Shown here piece after piece: positions 1 to 7,998 of a DNA stretch of 64,000 nt (the first letter of the stretch is position 1; each line of letters begins with the position of its first letter). Location of the stretch: positions 248,001 through 312,000 of the forward strand of contig NZ_JAKKFH010000034.1 in the NCBI RefSeq assembly GCF_022230925.1. Direction: 5' to 3'. A program made the position numbers and the translations under genes. Under the pieces are notes generated by a model. It saw only the letters and a program-made list of their open reading frames with translations. It was not told where the DNA came from and did no database searches. This DNA is from Micromonospora alfalfae (GTDB taxonomy: Bacteria > Actinomycetota > Actinomycetes > Mycobacteriales > Micromonosporaceae).

Positions 1-566
1 GTCAGCGGCAGCATCACCCTGGTGAAGATCTGCGCGGTGCCGGCGCCGTCGATGGTGGCCGCCTCCTGGATCTCGCCCGGCAGGTCCCGCATGAAGCCGT
101 GCAGGACGAACGTGTAGAAGCCGAGCCCGAAGCCGACCTGCACCGCGATCAACGCCCAGAGCGTGTCGTACAGGCCGGTCAGCTCGCTGAACTTGGCCAC
201 CGGGATGAGCAGGATCTGCGGTGGCAGCAGGTTGCCGGCGAGCATCAGCAGCAGGATCGTGCGCCGCCCGGGGATCCGGAAGCGACTCAGCGCGAACGCG
301 GCCATCGCGGCCAACCCCAGGCTCAGCGCCACCGACGGGACGGTGACCAGCATGCTGTTGATCAGCGCGCGCAGCTCGCCGCCGTCGGTCCACGCCTGCC
401 GGTAGGTGTCCAGTGTGAAGGACCGGGGCAGGCTGCCCACGCCGTGCGCGGCGATGTCGTCGAACGACCGGGTGGACATCACCACCACCCAGAGCACCGG
501 GCCCAGCCAGAGCAGCGAGAGCAGGATCATGCCGGTGTGGAAGGCCCCGGTACGGAGCTTGTTCAT
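1..566 (-). CDS. Carbohydrate ABC transporter permease (MalG type), 3' end outside window
   Basis: Inner-membrane permease of a binding-protein-dependent sugar importer. 188 codons are visible; the C-terminus lies beyond the left edge. The N-terminus has a hydrophobic segment (residues ~8-28), followed by the usual periplasmic loop and further membrane helices. Near the visible end is the EAA loop that contacts the ATPase (EIQEAATIDGAG). The ATG overlaps the stop of the upstream permease gene by one base (TGATG on the minus strand), so the two are translationally coupled. It is the third gene of a binding protein-permease-permease operon. No ATPase gene is visible, so it may use a shared MsiK-type ATPase, which is an inference. 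The sugar is probably the one degraded by the divergent galactonate-type operon. Confidence 0.93.
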   Translation of the reverse strand, partial: MNKLRTGAFHTGMILLSLLWLGPVLWVVVMSTRSFDDIAAHGVGSLPRSFTLDTYRQAWTDGGELRALINSMLVTVPSVALSLGLAAMAAFALSRFRIPGRRTILLLMLAGNLLPPQILLIPVAKFSELTGLYDTLWALIAVQVGFGLGFYTFVLHGFMRDLPGEIQEAATIDGAGTAQIFTRVMLPL

Positions 567-1483
567 CACGCTTCCTCCCGGAACGCGCGGACCAGGTAGC
601 CGAGGATGACAGCCAGCGCGAGCACGAAGATCACGACGGCGATCGCTGAGGCGTAGCCCAGCCGCAGGCTCTGGAACGCAGTCGAGTACATGTAGGTGCT
701 GAGCAGCTCCGACGAGTGGTACGGCCCACCCTTGGTCAGCGACCAGACGATGTCGAACGAGCGCAGCGAATCGATCACGATGACCGACAGCACCACGGCG
801 TTGACCCCCTTGAGCTGGGGAATCGTGACGTGTCGTAATCGCTGCCAGGCGTTGGCGCCGTCCATCCGGGCCGCCTCGTGCAGCGCCGGGTCGATCGCCT
901 TCAGCCCGGCCAGGAACAGCACCATCACGTAGCCGATCTGCCGCCACAGGGCGGGCAGGATCACCGCGTACAGGGCGGTCTGCGGGTCGGCGAGCCAGGG
1001 CCGGATCAGGTGCTCCAGGCCGACCGCCCGCAGCAGCGTGTCGGCGATGCCGTCGGGCTGGTAGAAGACCCGCCAGACCAGCGCGGTCACCACCAGCGAG
1101 AACACCACAGGGGTGAACAGCGCGGCCCGGTAGAAGCCGACAAAGCGCCGCTCCTTCTGCAGGACGAGCGCCATCCCGAAGCCACCCAGCACGGAAAGGC
1201 CGCCGAAGAGCACCAGCCAGATCACCGTGTTGATCAGCGCACCCCGGAAGGTGGCGTCACCGGCCAGCTCGACGTAGTTGTCGGTGCCGACGAAGGTCGG
1301 CGGTGTCATCCCGTCCCACCGGGTGACGGAGAACCAGAAGCCCTGGAGCGCCGGCCAGAACACCCAGACGCTCTCGACCGCGAACGGCACCAGGACGAAC
1401 GCCACCAGCAGCGGCGACAGTCGAGCCGACCGTCGCCGCCGCCGGGTGGGGGTGACCGAAGTCGTGGAGATCGTTGCTGTCAC
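566..1483 (-). CDS. Carbohydrate ABC transporter permease (MalF type)
   Basis: First permease subunit of the sugar importer, 305 residues, a normal length for the MalF/UgpA family. A basic N-terminus (RRRRR at ~14-18) precedes the first membrane helix (~24-48), and about five further hydrophobic helices follow. The EAA motif, which docks on the ATPase, is visible near residues 202-215 (HEAARMDGANAWQRL). It starts with GTG one base after the stop of the binding-protein gene and runs into the next permease with a one-base overlap. All three are therefore one transcription unit, probably expressed from the divergent promoter region upstream of the binding-protein gene. Confidence 0.95.
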   Translation of the reverse strand: MTATISTTSVTPTRRRRRSARLSPLLVAFVLVPFAVESVWVFWPALQGFWFSVTRWDGMTPPTFVGTDNYVELAGDATFRGALINTVIWLVLFGGLSVLGGFGMALVLQKERRFVGFYRAALFTPVVFSLVVTALVWRVFYQPDGIADTLLRAVGLEHLIRPWLADPQTALYAVILPALWRQIGYVMVLFLAGLKAIDPALHEAARMDGANAWQRLRHVTIPQLKGVNAVVLSVIVIDSLRSFDIVWSLTKGGPYHSSELLSTYMYSTAFQSLRLGYASAIAVVIFVLALAVILGYLVRAFREEA

Positions 1484-1484
1484 G

Positions 1485-2780
1485 TCAGCCCTTGAAGACC
1501 TTCTCGGCGCCGGCCTGCCACTCCCGCAGGATCGCGTCGATCTGGTCCGGCTTGTCGATGAACTTGGTCAGCGCGGTGTCCGCCGTCGGCTGGAGCGCGT
1601 CGCTGGAGTCGCGGTTGAAGAACTGGGTCAGCTCCTTGGCCTCGTCCAGCATCGCCTTGCCCTTGACCACCAGCGGCGAGTCGGACGCCTTGGCCTTCGG
1701 GTTGGCCGGCAGCACGATGCCGGAGCTGGCCTTGACGTACGCCTCCTGGGCCTCGACCCCGGAGAGGTAGCTGAGCAGGGCCTTCGTGCCGGTCGGGTTG
1801 GCGGTCTTCGCGCTGGCGAAGAAGCCGTCGGTAGGTGCCTCCTCGGCCAACGGCACCGCCGGGTCGATGATCGGGAACCGGAAGAAGTCAAGGTCGCCGA
1901 GCGCGTCCTTGGGTGCGGCGTCGGCGAAGAACGTGCCGATCAGGAACATGCCGGTCTTGCCGGCCAGCAGCGCTGTGGTCGCCTCCTGGAACGGGTACGC
2001 CTTGCCCTTGGGGTCGAAGTAGGGCAGGGCCTCGCGCCAGCGGGTGAAGACCGCCTTGACCTTCGGGTCGTCGAAGCGCTGCTTGCCGGCGAGCAACTCG
2101 CGGTGGAACGGCGCGCCGTTGATCCGGATGTTCAGGTAATCGAACCAGGCCGAGGCCACCCACGGGGTGTCGCCGAGGCCGATGCCGATCGGCGGGACGC
2201 CCTTGCTCTTCAACGTCTCGCACAGCGCCAGGAACTCGGTCCAGGTCTTCGGCTCCTGCACGCCCCACTTGGCGAAGTTGGACTTGCGGTAGAAGAAGCC
2301 CCACCAGTAGTTGTTCATCGGCACGAAGATCTGCTTGCCGCTGGCGTCGGTGGAGAGGGTGCGCAGCGACTGGGGGTAGTCGTCCAGTGACTTCCACACC
2401 TCGGAGACGTCCAGCAGCAGGTTCTTGCTGGCGTAGTCGTTGGCGACCGAGCCCGCGTACCAGGTGTAGAGGTCCGGCGGGTTGGCCGAGGTCAGGTACG
2501 TCGGCAACTGGGTCCGGAAGGTCTCCGAGGCGATCGTGTTGAGGCTCGCCGTGCCCTTGCCCTGCGCGTTGAAGGTCTCGATCAGCTTCTCCATCGCCGC
2601 CTTGGCCTGCGGCGAGGAGAGGTTGGACTGGATGGTGACAGCGCCCGAGCCGTTGCTCGTGGTCGGCCCGCTGGCGGAGCTGGCGCACGCGCTGAGGAAC
2701 GAGCTGGCGCCGAGCGCGCCCAGGCCGGCGAGCCCAAGGTGGCCAAGGAATCGCCGGCGACCGGGGTCGAAGTCGCTCAC
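1485..2780 (-). CDS. Sugar ABC transporter substrate-binding lipoprotein (family 1)
   Basis: Extracellular solute-binding protein, 431 residues, first gene of the importer operon. The GTG at 2780 is preferred because GGAAGGG lies just upstream and the protein then begins with an export signal. That signal has a twin-arginine-like RRRFLG (residues 8-13), a hydrophobic stretch, and the lipobox LSAC with Cys32 as the predicted lipidated residue. An open frame continues upstream to 2861 but lacks a ribosome site. The mature part has the mixed alpha/beta pattern of family 1 sugar-binding proteins, with many aromatic residues of the type that stack on sugars. The ligand cannot be read from sequence; the neighbouring catabolic genes suggest a galactose-type sugar or its oxidised acid. 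Confidence 0.93.
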   Translation of the reverse strand: MSDFDPGRRRFLGHLGLAGLGALGASSFLSACASSASGPTTSNGSGAVTIQSNLSSPQAKAAMEKLIETFNAQGKGTASLNTIASETFRTQLPTYLTSANPPDLYTWYAGSVANDYASKNLLLDVSEVWKSLDDYPQSLRTLSTDASGKQIFVPMNNYWWGFFYRKSNFAKWGVQEPKTWTEFLALCETLKSKGVPPIGIGLGDTPWVASAWFDYLNIRINGAPFHRELLAGKQRFDDPKVKAVFTRWREALPYFDPKGKAYPFQEATTALLAGKTGMFLIGTFFADAAPKDALGDLDFFRFPIIDPAVPLAEEAPTDGFFASAKTANPTGTKALLSYLSGVEAQEAYVKASSGIVLPANPKAKASDSPLVVKGKAMLDEAKELTQFFNRDSSDALQPTADTALTKFIDKPDQIDAILREWQAGAEKVFKG

Positions 2781-2879
2781 GGAGGTATCCCTTCCTTTAC
2801 GACACTCAGCGTCACCACGCGATGTGTCGTCCATGTGAATGCTGTGACGAGAAGGTTGCATCGGCCGTCGCCGGCTGTC

Positions 2880-2904
2880 AAGATATCTTCGTAATTAATG
2901 ATTA
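2880..2904. promoter_or_regulatory. AT-rich divergent promoter/operator between transporter and catabolic operons
   Basis: The gap 2781-2927 separates the minus-strand transporter operon from the plus-strand catabolic operon. It contains a perfect 10-bp palindrome, AAGATATCTT (2880-2889). Three bases further is an imperfect 13-bp palindrome, TAATTAATGATTA (2892-2904). Such AT-rich DNA is exceptional in this high-GC window. The placement fits a shared control site, and the GntR/FadR gene in the adjacent operon is the obvious candidate regulator. That assignment is inferred. Confidence 0.5.
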
Positions 2905-2927
2905 GACGAGACCAAGGCGAGGGTCAG

Positions 2928-3686
2928 GTGGATCAGCTTATGCGTCGGCTTGAGGGCAAGAACGCGCTGGTCACTGGTGCGATGGGTGGGATCGGCACGG
3001 CCATCGCCCGGCGACTCGCCGCCGAGGGGGCAGCGGTTGCGCTACTCGACGTGACCGACCCGGCCCCGCTGGCCGAGGAGCTGACAGCGCGGGGCGACCG
3101 CGCACTGTCCGTAGTGGGCGATGTCAGCGACGAGGGCGACTGGACGGCCGCCGTGAGCGCCGTACGGGACCACCTCGGCCCGGTCGACATCCTGGTCAGC
3201 ACCGCGTACGCCGTGCGGGTCGCCCCGGCGCACGAGACCAGCCGGCAGTCCTGGGACCAACAGCTCGGCGTCAGCCTCACCGGCTCCTTCCTCGGCGTCC
3301 GCGCCTGCCTGGACGACCTGCGGGCACGCTCCGGCGCGGTGGTGCTGATCTCCTCGGTGCACGCGCTGGTCGGGTTGCCCGGCCGACCCGCGTACGCGGC
3401 GGCCAAGGGCGGCCTGCTCGCGCTCGGCCGCCAACTCGCCGTCGAGTACGGCCCGCAGGTCCGGGTCAACACGGTGCTGCCCGGGCCGATTCTCACCGCC
3501 GCCTGGGCCGACGTGTCCGAAGAGGACCGCCAGCGAAGCATCGCGGAGACCGTCGCGAAGCGCTTCGGCACACCGGACGAGGTGGCCTCCACCGTCGCCT
3601 TCCTCGCCTCGCCGGACGCCGCCTACATCACCGGCGCGAGCCTCGTGGTGGACGGTGGCTGGACAGCGGTGAAAGCCTCGGCCTGA
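2928..3686 (+). CDS. Short-chain dehydrogenase/reductase, probable sugar (galactose-type) dehydrogenase
   Basis: NAD(P)-dependent oxidoreductase of the classical SDR family, 252 residues from the GTG at 2928. That start is preferred because AAGGCGAGG lies just upstream; ATGs at 2898 and 2940 are alternatives. The N-terminal nucleotide-binding glycine motif is TGAMGGIG. The catalytic serine lies in ISSVHA, and Tyr156 and Lys160 form YAAAK. The C-terminus carries the usual ITGASLVVDGG segment. As first gene of the galactonate-type operon it may oxidise D-galactose (or a related aldose) to its lactone, the entry step of the oxidative pathway. A dehydrogenase acting on another hydroxy acid is possible. 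Confidence 0.88.
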   Translation: MDQLMRRLEGKNALVTGAMGGIGTAIARRLAAEGAAVALLDVTDPAPLAEELTARGDRALSVVGDVSDEGDWTAAVSAVRDHLGPVDILVSTAYAVRVAPAHETSRQSWDQQLGVSLTGSFLGVRACLDDLRARSGAVVLISSVHALVGLPGRPAYAAAKGGLLALGRQLAVEYGPQVRVNTVLPGPILTAAWADVSEEDRQRSIAETVAKRFGTPDEVASTVAFLASPDAAYITGASLVVDGGWTAVKASA

Positions 3687-3723
3687 GAGAGATCGATACC
3701 GACCAGCGAAAAGGCCAGGAGCA

Positions 3724-4434
3724 TTGGCACAGTACGCACGCCGCGGCGTCCACGGGCAGACAGTCGAAGCGATCGCCCGTCGCATCCTCACCGGTGAGAT
3801 CGCCGCCGGCGCGACGCTGAACATCGTCGCGTTGCAGGAGGAGTTCGACGTCAGCCTCACCGCGCTCCGCGAGGCGCTGAAGGTCCTCTCGGCCAAGGGC
3901 ATCGTCGACGCCCGACAGAAGCGCGGCACCTTCGTCCGACCCCGTGCGGACTGGAACCTGCTCGACGGTGACGTGATCCGCTGGCAGTTCGCCGAGGGCA
4001 CCGACCAGCGGCTGCTCGACCAACTGCACGAGGTGCGCGCCATCATCGAGCCGGCCGCCGCACGGCTCGCCGCCACCCGCGCCACAGAGGACGACCTGAC
4101 CGCCCTCGACCGGGCGCTGGCCGAGATGGCCCGGGCCAACGGTGATCCCGCCGCCGCCATCGCCGCCGACCTCGCCTTCCACCGCGCGCTGCTCACCGCC
4201 ACCCACAACGAGCTGCTTGAGCGGATGGAGGTGGTGATGGAGACCGGGCTCGCCGAACGGGACCGGCTGGTGCACGGTGGCACCCCGCACGACGACCCGG
4301 TGCCCAGCCACCGCGCCGTGGTCGACGCGCTGCGCGACCGGGACGAGACGGCGGCCGAGACCGCGATGCGTCAGTTGCTGGACAAGGCCGTCCGCGACGT
4401 CGAGAAGGTACGGGGACGAAGGGGCAGTCAGTGA
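3724..4434 (+). CDS. GntR-family (FadR/FCD) transcriptional regulator
   Basis: DNA-binding regulator of 236 residues. The N-terminal winged helix-turn-helix (~5-75) includes the FadR-type recognition segment SLTALREALKVLSAKGI and the wing KRGTFVRP. The C-terminal FCD ligand-binding domain (~95-225) contains the metal-binding pattern around DLAFHRALL and later histidines. It starts with TTG, preceded by AGGAG at short spacing; no better start lies upstream. Its stop overlaps the start of the dehydratase gene by four bases (GTGA). FCD-type GntR proteins of this context typically sense sugar acids or their keto-deoxy products. This one probably controls its own operon and the divergent transporter through the AT-rich site at 2880-2904. 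Confidence 0.92.
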   Translation: MAQYARRGVHGQTVEAIARRILTGEIAAGATLNIVALQEEFDVSLTALREALKVLSAKGIVDARQKRGTFVRPRADWNLLDGDVIRWQFAEGTDQRLLDQLHEVRAIIEPAAARLAATRATEDDLTALDRALAEMARANGDPAAAIAADLAFHRALLTATHNELLERMEVVMETGLAERDRLVHGGTPHDDPVPSHRAVVDALRDRDETAAETAMRQLLDKAVRDVEKVRGRRGSQ

Positions 4435-5576
4435 AGATCGAGCGGATCGAGACCTTCCTGGTCGCGCCACGGTGGTTGTTCTGCCGGGTGGAGACCGACG
4501 ACGGGCTGGTCGGGTGGGGTGAGCCGGTGGTCGAGGGCCGCGCCGAGGTGGTGCGCAGCGCGGTCGAGGTGCTCTCCGAACACCTGATCGGTGCGGACCC
4601 CCTGCGCATCGAGCAGCACTGGCAGGTGCTCACCAAGGGCGGCTTCTACCGGGGCGGCCCGATCCTCTCCAGCGCTGTCGCCGGCCTCGACCAGGCGCTC
4701 TGGGACATCGCCGGGCAGGCGTACGGCGCGCCGGTGCACGCGCTGCTCGGCGGGCACGTGCGCGACCGGGTACGGATCTACTCGTGGGTCGGCGGGGACG
4801 AACCCGGCGAGGTGGCCGACGCCGCCGCAGCGCAGGTAGCCGCCGGCCTCACCGGGATCAAGATGAACGCCTGCGGGCGACTCTCGCCGATCCCCACCTC
4901 GGCCGAGGTGGACGCGGTCATCGGCCGGGTGGCAGCCGCCCGCGAGGTGCTCGGCCCCGACCGGGACATCGCTGTGGACTTCCACGGTCGCGCCGGACTG
5001 GCCGCCGTCCGCCGGATCCTGCCCGAGCTGGCCGCCCTGCGCCCGTTCTTCGTGGAGGAGCCGGTCCTGCCCGATCAGGCTCACCACCTGCGCGACATCG
5101 TCGCCAGCACGCCGATCCCGGTGGCCACCGGCGAACGGCTCTACGGTCGGTCCGAGTTCCTCGCCCCGTTGCAGGCCGGGGTCGCAGTGGTCCAACCGGA
5201 CCTGTCGCACGCCGGTGGGATCTCCGAGGTCCGCCGGATCGCCGCGCTGGCCGAGACGTACGGCGCGCTGCTCGCCCCGCACTGCCCGCTCGGCCCGATC
5301 TCCCTGGCGGCCAGCCTCCAGGTGGCCTTCGCGACGCCGAACTTCCTGATCCAGGAGCAGAGCATCGGCATCCACTACAACGCCGGCTCTGAATTGCTCG
5401 ACTACCTGGTCGACCCGGAGCCGTTCCGGTTCGTGGACGGGCACATCGCCCGCCTCGACCGGCCCGGCCTGGGCATCACCGTCGACGAGGCGGCGGTCCG
5501 CAAGGCCGCCCAGACGCCCCACGCCTGGCGCAACCCGGTCTGGCAGCACGCCGACGGGTCCTTCGCCGAGTGGTGA
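4431..5576 (+). CDS. dgoD: D-galactonate dehydratase (enolase superfamily)
   Basis: Dehydrates D-galactonate to 2-keto-3-deoxygalactonate. It has 381 residues, the normal family length. The N-terminal capping domain starts at MKIERIETF. The barrel carries the metal ligands Asp183 (in DFH), Glu209 (in EEP) and Glu235 (in GER), plus the catalytic His185 and His284. Spacing matches E. coli DgoD almost residue for residue. The conserved text around VDFHGR, EEPVLP and PHCPLGP argues for galactonate rather than mandelate or muconate as substrate. The GTG start lies inside the GntR stop (GTGA overlap), with GAAGGGG upstream. A close relative with another acid-sugar specificity cannot be excluded. 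Confidence 0.92.
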   Translation: MKIERIETFLVAPRWLFCRVETDDGLVGWGEPVVEGRAEVVRSAVEVLSEHLIGADPLRIEQHWQVLTKGGFYRGGPILSSAVAGLDQALWDIAGQAYGAPVHALLGGHVRDRVRIYSWVGGDEPGEVADAAAAQVAAGLTGIKMNACGRLSPIPTSAEVDAVIGRVAAAREVLGPDRDIAVDFHGRAGLAAVRRILPELAALRPFFVEEPVLPDQAHHLRDIVASTPIPVATGERLYGRSEFLAPLQAGVAVVQPDLSHAGGISEVRRIAALAETYGALLAPHCPLGPISLAASLQVAFATPNFLIQEQSIGIHYNAGSELLDYLVDPEPFRFVDGHIARLDRPGLGITVDEAAVRKAAQTPHAWRNPVWQHADGSFAEW

Positions 5577-6409
5577 CCGACGCGCGGCCGGTGGCCCTGC
5601 GGGTGGCGTACGACGCGGCGCACGGCGGTCGGTGGACGAGTCTGCGCGGCGGCGGCCGGGAGTGGCTGTGGCGTGGCCCGGAACCCGGCCGGCACGAGGT
5701 ACGCCCCGACGACGCGTTCGTCGACGCCGGTGGGCTGGAGGAGTGCCTGCCCACAGTGCGCGGCGAGCCCGACCACGGCGAGGTGTGGTCGCGGCAGTGG
5801 CGCAGCGGCGGCCCTGAAACCTTGGTCATCGAGCGGCCGACGTTCACGCTGAGCCGGCGGATCACCGACGACGGTGGCGTGGTGGTGGCCGACTACCGGC
5901 TGGCCGCCGACCCCGGTTACCGTTTCGTATGGGCCGCACACGCCCTGCTCGGCCTCTCCCCCGAGGCTCATCTCGACGCCCCCGCCGGCACGCCCACCCG
6001 GCTGCATCCGGAGGCCGCCGCACTCCTGCCGCCGGGCGTCTGGCCCACCGGTAGCCCGTGGCTGACCGGACCGTGGCCCGCTCCCGCCGGGCTGACGCTG
6101 GACACCTTCGGCCCGGACGACGGGACCGCGCTCGGCGCGGTGCTGCTCGACTGCGACCGGGTCCAGGTGATCGACGGAGCCGACCGGCTGACCATGGAGC
6201 TGGAGTGCGCCGGCCAGCCCCGCAGCACCGCGCTCTGGCGCAACCTGGGCGGCTGGCCGGCCGACTGCCCCTACCGCAGCATCGGTGTCGAACCGATGCT
6301 CGGCAGCGCCTTCGACCTGGCCGACGCCGGCCCCTCCGACGCGGCGGTCGTCCCGCCCACCGGAGAGGTCACCTGGCGACTCACCATCTCCGCCCACCGC
6401 AACCACTGA
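5570..6409 (+). CDS. Aldose 1-epimerase-like (galactose mutarotase fold) protein
   Basis: 279-residue protein resembling galactose-mutarotase-like beta-sandwich enzymes. Supporting features are an N-terminal beta-rich segment, the DAGGLEECLPTV region (~47-58) and the C-terminal GVEPMLG segment. Mutarotases interconvert alpha and beta anomers before a sugar dehydrogenase. The start overlaps the end of dgoD by seven bases, with adjacent GTG codons at 5570 and 5573, so the gene is co-translated with the dehydratase. Catalytic His/Glu residues of the family are not clearly identifiable by eye, so the enzymatic assignment is tentative while the fold assignment is reasonable. Confidence 0.7.
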   Translation: MVTDARPVALRVAYDAAHGGRWTSLRGGGREWLWRGPEPGRHEVRPDDAFVDAGGLEECLPTVRGEPDHGEVWSRQWRSGGPETLVIERPTFTLSRRITDDGGVVVADYRLAADPGYRFVWAAHALLGLSPEAHLDAPAGTPTRLHPEAAALLPPGVWPTGSPWLTGPWPAPAGLTLDTFGPDDGTALGAVLLDCDRVQVIDGADRLTMELECAGQPRSTALWRNLGGWPADCPYRSIGVEPMLGSAFDLADAGPSDAAVVPPTGEVTWRLTISAHRNH

Positions 6410-6419
6410 GGACACCGTG

Positions 6420-7040
6420 ATGAACCTGCTCGACGAGCTGCGTACCCACCGGCTGTTGGCCATCGTGCGCGGCCCGGACCCGGCCGCCGCGCTGACCGCC
6501 GTGCTCACACTGGCCGAGAGCGGCGTCGCCCTGGTCGAGGTCTCGCTGACCAGCACCGACGCGCTCGGCGTCATCCGACGCGCCCGGGCCGCCCTCGGAC
6601 CCGGCTACGCCCTGGGCGCCGGCACAGTGCTCAGCGCCGAGGACGCCCGCGCGGCGGCCGATGCGGGGGCCGGCTTCCTGGTCACGCCGGCCATCGCGGC
6701 GAGCCTCGCCGAGGGCGGCCGGCTCGGCCTGCCGGTGCTCGCCGGTGCCCTCACCCCCACCGAGGTGGTGCAGGCCACCGACGGCGGGGCCGCCGCGATC
6801 AAGCTCTTCCCTGCCTCGTTCGGCGGGCCCGACTACCTCGGCGCCCTGCGCGACCCGTTCCCCGGTACCGCGTTCGTGCCGGTCGGTGGGGTCGACGCGG
6901 ACGGTGCGCGACGCTACCTGCAACGGGGAGCGGTCGCTGTCGGCGTCGGTTCCCCGCTGCTCGGCGACGCCGTCCGTGGCGGCGACCAGGTGGCGCTGCG
7001 GGAGCGCGCCGCCGCCTTCCTCGCGGCGGTCCGGCAATGA
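6420..7040 (+). CDS. 2-dehydro-3-deoxy-phosphogluconate/phosphogalactonate aldolase
   Basis: Class I aldolase of the KDPG/KDPGal family, 206 residues. It cleaves the phosphorylated keto-deoxy sugar acid to pyruvate and glyceraldehyde 3-phosphate. The Schiff-base lysine is Lys128 in AIKLFPAS, and the general acid/base is Glu40 in LVEVSLTS. The N-terminal RLLAIVRG and the phosphate-binding GGVDADG segment are typical. Starts at GTG 6417 and ATG 6420 are both possible after GAGG. The gene ends with a four-base ATGA overlap with the kinase gene, which supplies its phosphorylated substrate. Confidence 0.93.
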   Translation: MNLLDELRTHRLLAIVRGPDPAAALTAVLTLAESGVALVEVSLTSTDALGVIRRARAALGPGYALGAGTVLSAEDARAAADAGAGFLVTPAIAASLAEGGRLGLPVLAGALTPTEVVQATDGGAAAIKLFPASFGGPDYLGALRDPFPGTAFVPVGGVDADGARRYLQRGAVAVGVGSPLLGDAVRGGDQVALRERAAAFLAAVRQ

Positions 7041-7978
7041 CCGACCTGCTCACGCTCGGCGAGACGATGGCGGCGTTCCGCACCACCGGCCCGCTGCGAC
7101 TGGGCGGCACCGCCGGCATCTCCGTCGCCGGATCCGAGTCGAATGTGGCGATCGGCGTGGCCCGGCTCGGCCACCGGGCCGCCTGGGTCGGCGTCACCGG
7201 CGCCGACGAGCCCGGCGAACTGGTCCGCCGTACGCTGCGCGCGGAGGGTGTCGACCTGACCTGGTCCCGGGTCGACGCGACCGCCCCCACCGGCCTGATC
7301 CTCTTCGAGAACCGGGTCGCCGACATCAACCGGGTCACCTACCACCGTGCCGGGTCGGCCGGCTCCCGGCTGGGCCCGACCGACGTGACACCTGCCTTCG
7401 ACGCGCCCGGGCCACCACCCCGGCTGCTGCACGTCACCGGCATCACCTGCGCGCTCGGCGTCGAGCCGTACCAGGCGGTGGTGGAAGCCGTGCGACGTGC
7501 CCGCGCGGCCGGCAGCACGATCTGCCTTGACGTCAACCACCGCAACCGGCTCTGGTCGGTCGCCGAGGCCGCCGCCGCGCTGCGCCCACTGCTGCCCTCG
7601 ATCGACCTGGTGATCGCCTCCGACGACGAGTTGGCGGTGCTGACCGACGCCACCGACCCGGCCACGGCGCTACTCTCGGCCGGCGTCACCGAGGTAGTGG
7701 TCAAGCACGGCGGCGACGGCGCGACCAGCCACAGCGCGGCCGGCGTCATCCACCGTCCAGCCCGGACGGTGCCGGTGGTGGACACCGTCGGCGCTGGCGA
7801 CGCGTTCGTCGCCGGGCTGCTCTCCGGCTGGCTCGACGGCCTCGACGCGTCGGCCCGACTGGACCGGGCCGTCACCACCGGCGCGTTCGCGGTCGCCACC
7901 CGGGGTGACTGGGAGGGCCTGCCCGACCGGACCGAGCTGGCGCTGCTCGACCACGGCCCTGGCGGTACGGTCCGCTGA
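7037..7978 (+). CDS. PfkB-family sugar kinase, probable 2-keto-3-deoxygluconate/galactonate kinase
   Basis: Ribokinase-fold kinase of 313 residues that should phosphorylate the keto-deoxy acid made by the dehydratase. The N-terminal LTLGETMAAFR matches KDG kinases. The PfkB C-terminal signature DTVGAGDAFVAG carries the catalytic aspartate and anion hole, and an N-terminal glycine pair lies in the substrate lid region. Its ATG overlaps the aldolase stop by four bases. Its position directly after the aldolase and in the same operon as dgoD favours KDGal/KDG kinase over fructokinase or ribokinase. Confidence 0.88.
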   Translation: MTDLLTLGETMAAFRTTGPLRLGGTAGISVAGSESNVAIGVARLGHRAAWVGVTGADEPGELVRRTLRAEGVDLTWSRVDATAPTGLILFENRVADINRVTYHRAGSAGSRLGPTDVTPAFDAPGPPPRLLHVTGITCALGVEPYQAVVEAVRRARAAGSTICLDVNHRNRLWSVAEAAAALRPLLPSIDLVIASDDELAVLTDATDPATALLSAGVTEVVVKHGGDGATSHSAAGVIHRPARTVPVVDTVGAGDAFVAGLLSGWLDGLDASARLDRAVTTGAFAVATRGDWEGLPDRTELALLDHGPGGTVR

Positions 7979-7998
7979 CGATCCTTTGGAGGAACACC

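Noticed and set aside
2781..2861. Longer N-terminus of the sugar-binding protein starting at 2861
   Set aside because: It would place 27 unrelated residues before a standard Tat/lipoprotein signal, whereas the GTG at 2780 has a ribosome site.
4428..5549. Long open frames antisense to dgoD, eccC, kdp and other genes (for example 53592-58028 on the plus strand)
   Set aside because: They lie opposite genes with clear family motifs, have Arg/Pro/Gly-rich composition typical of high-GC shadow frames, and show no recognisable domain.
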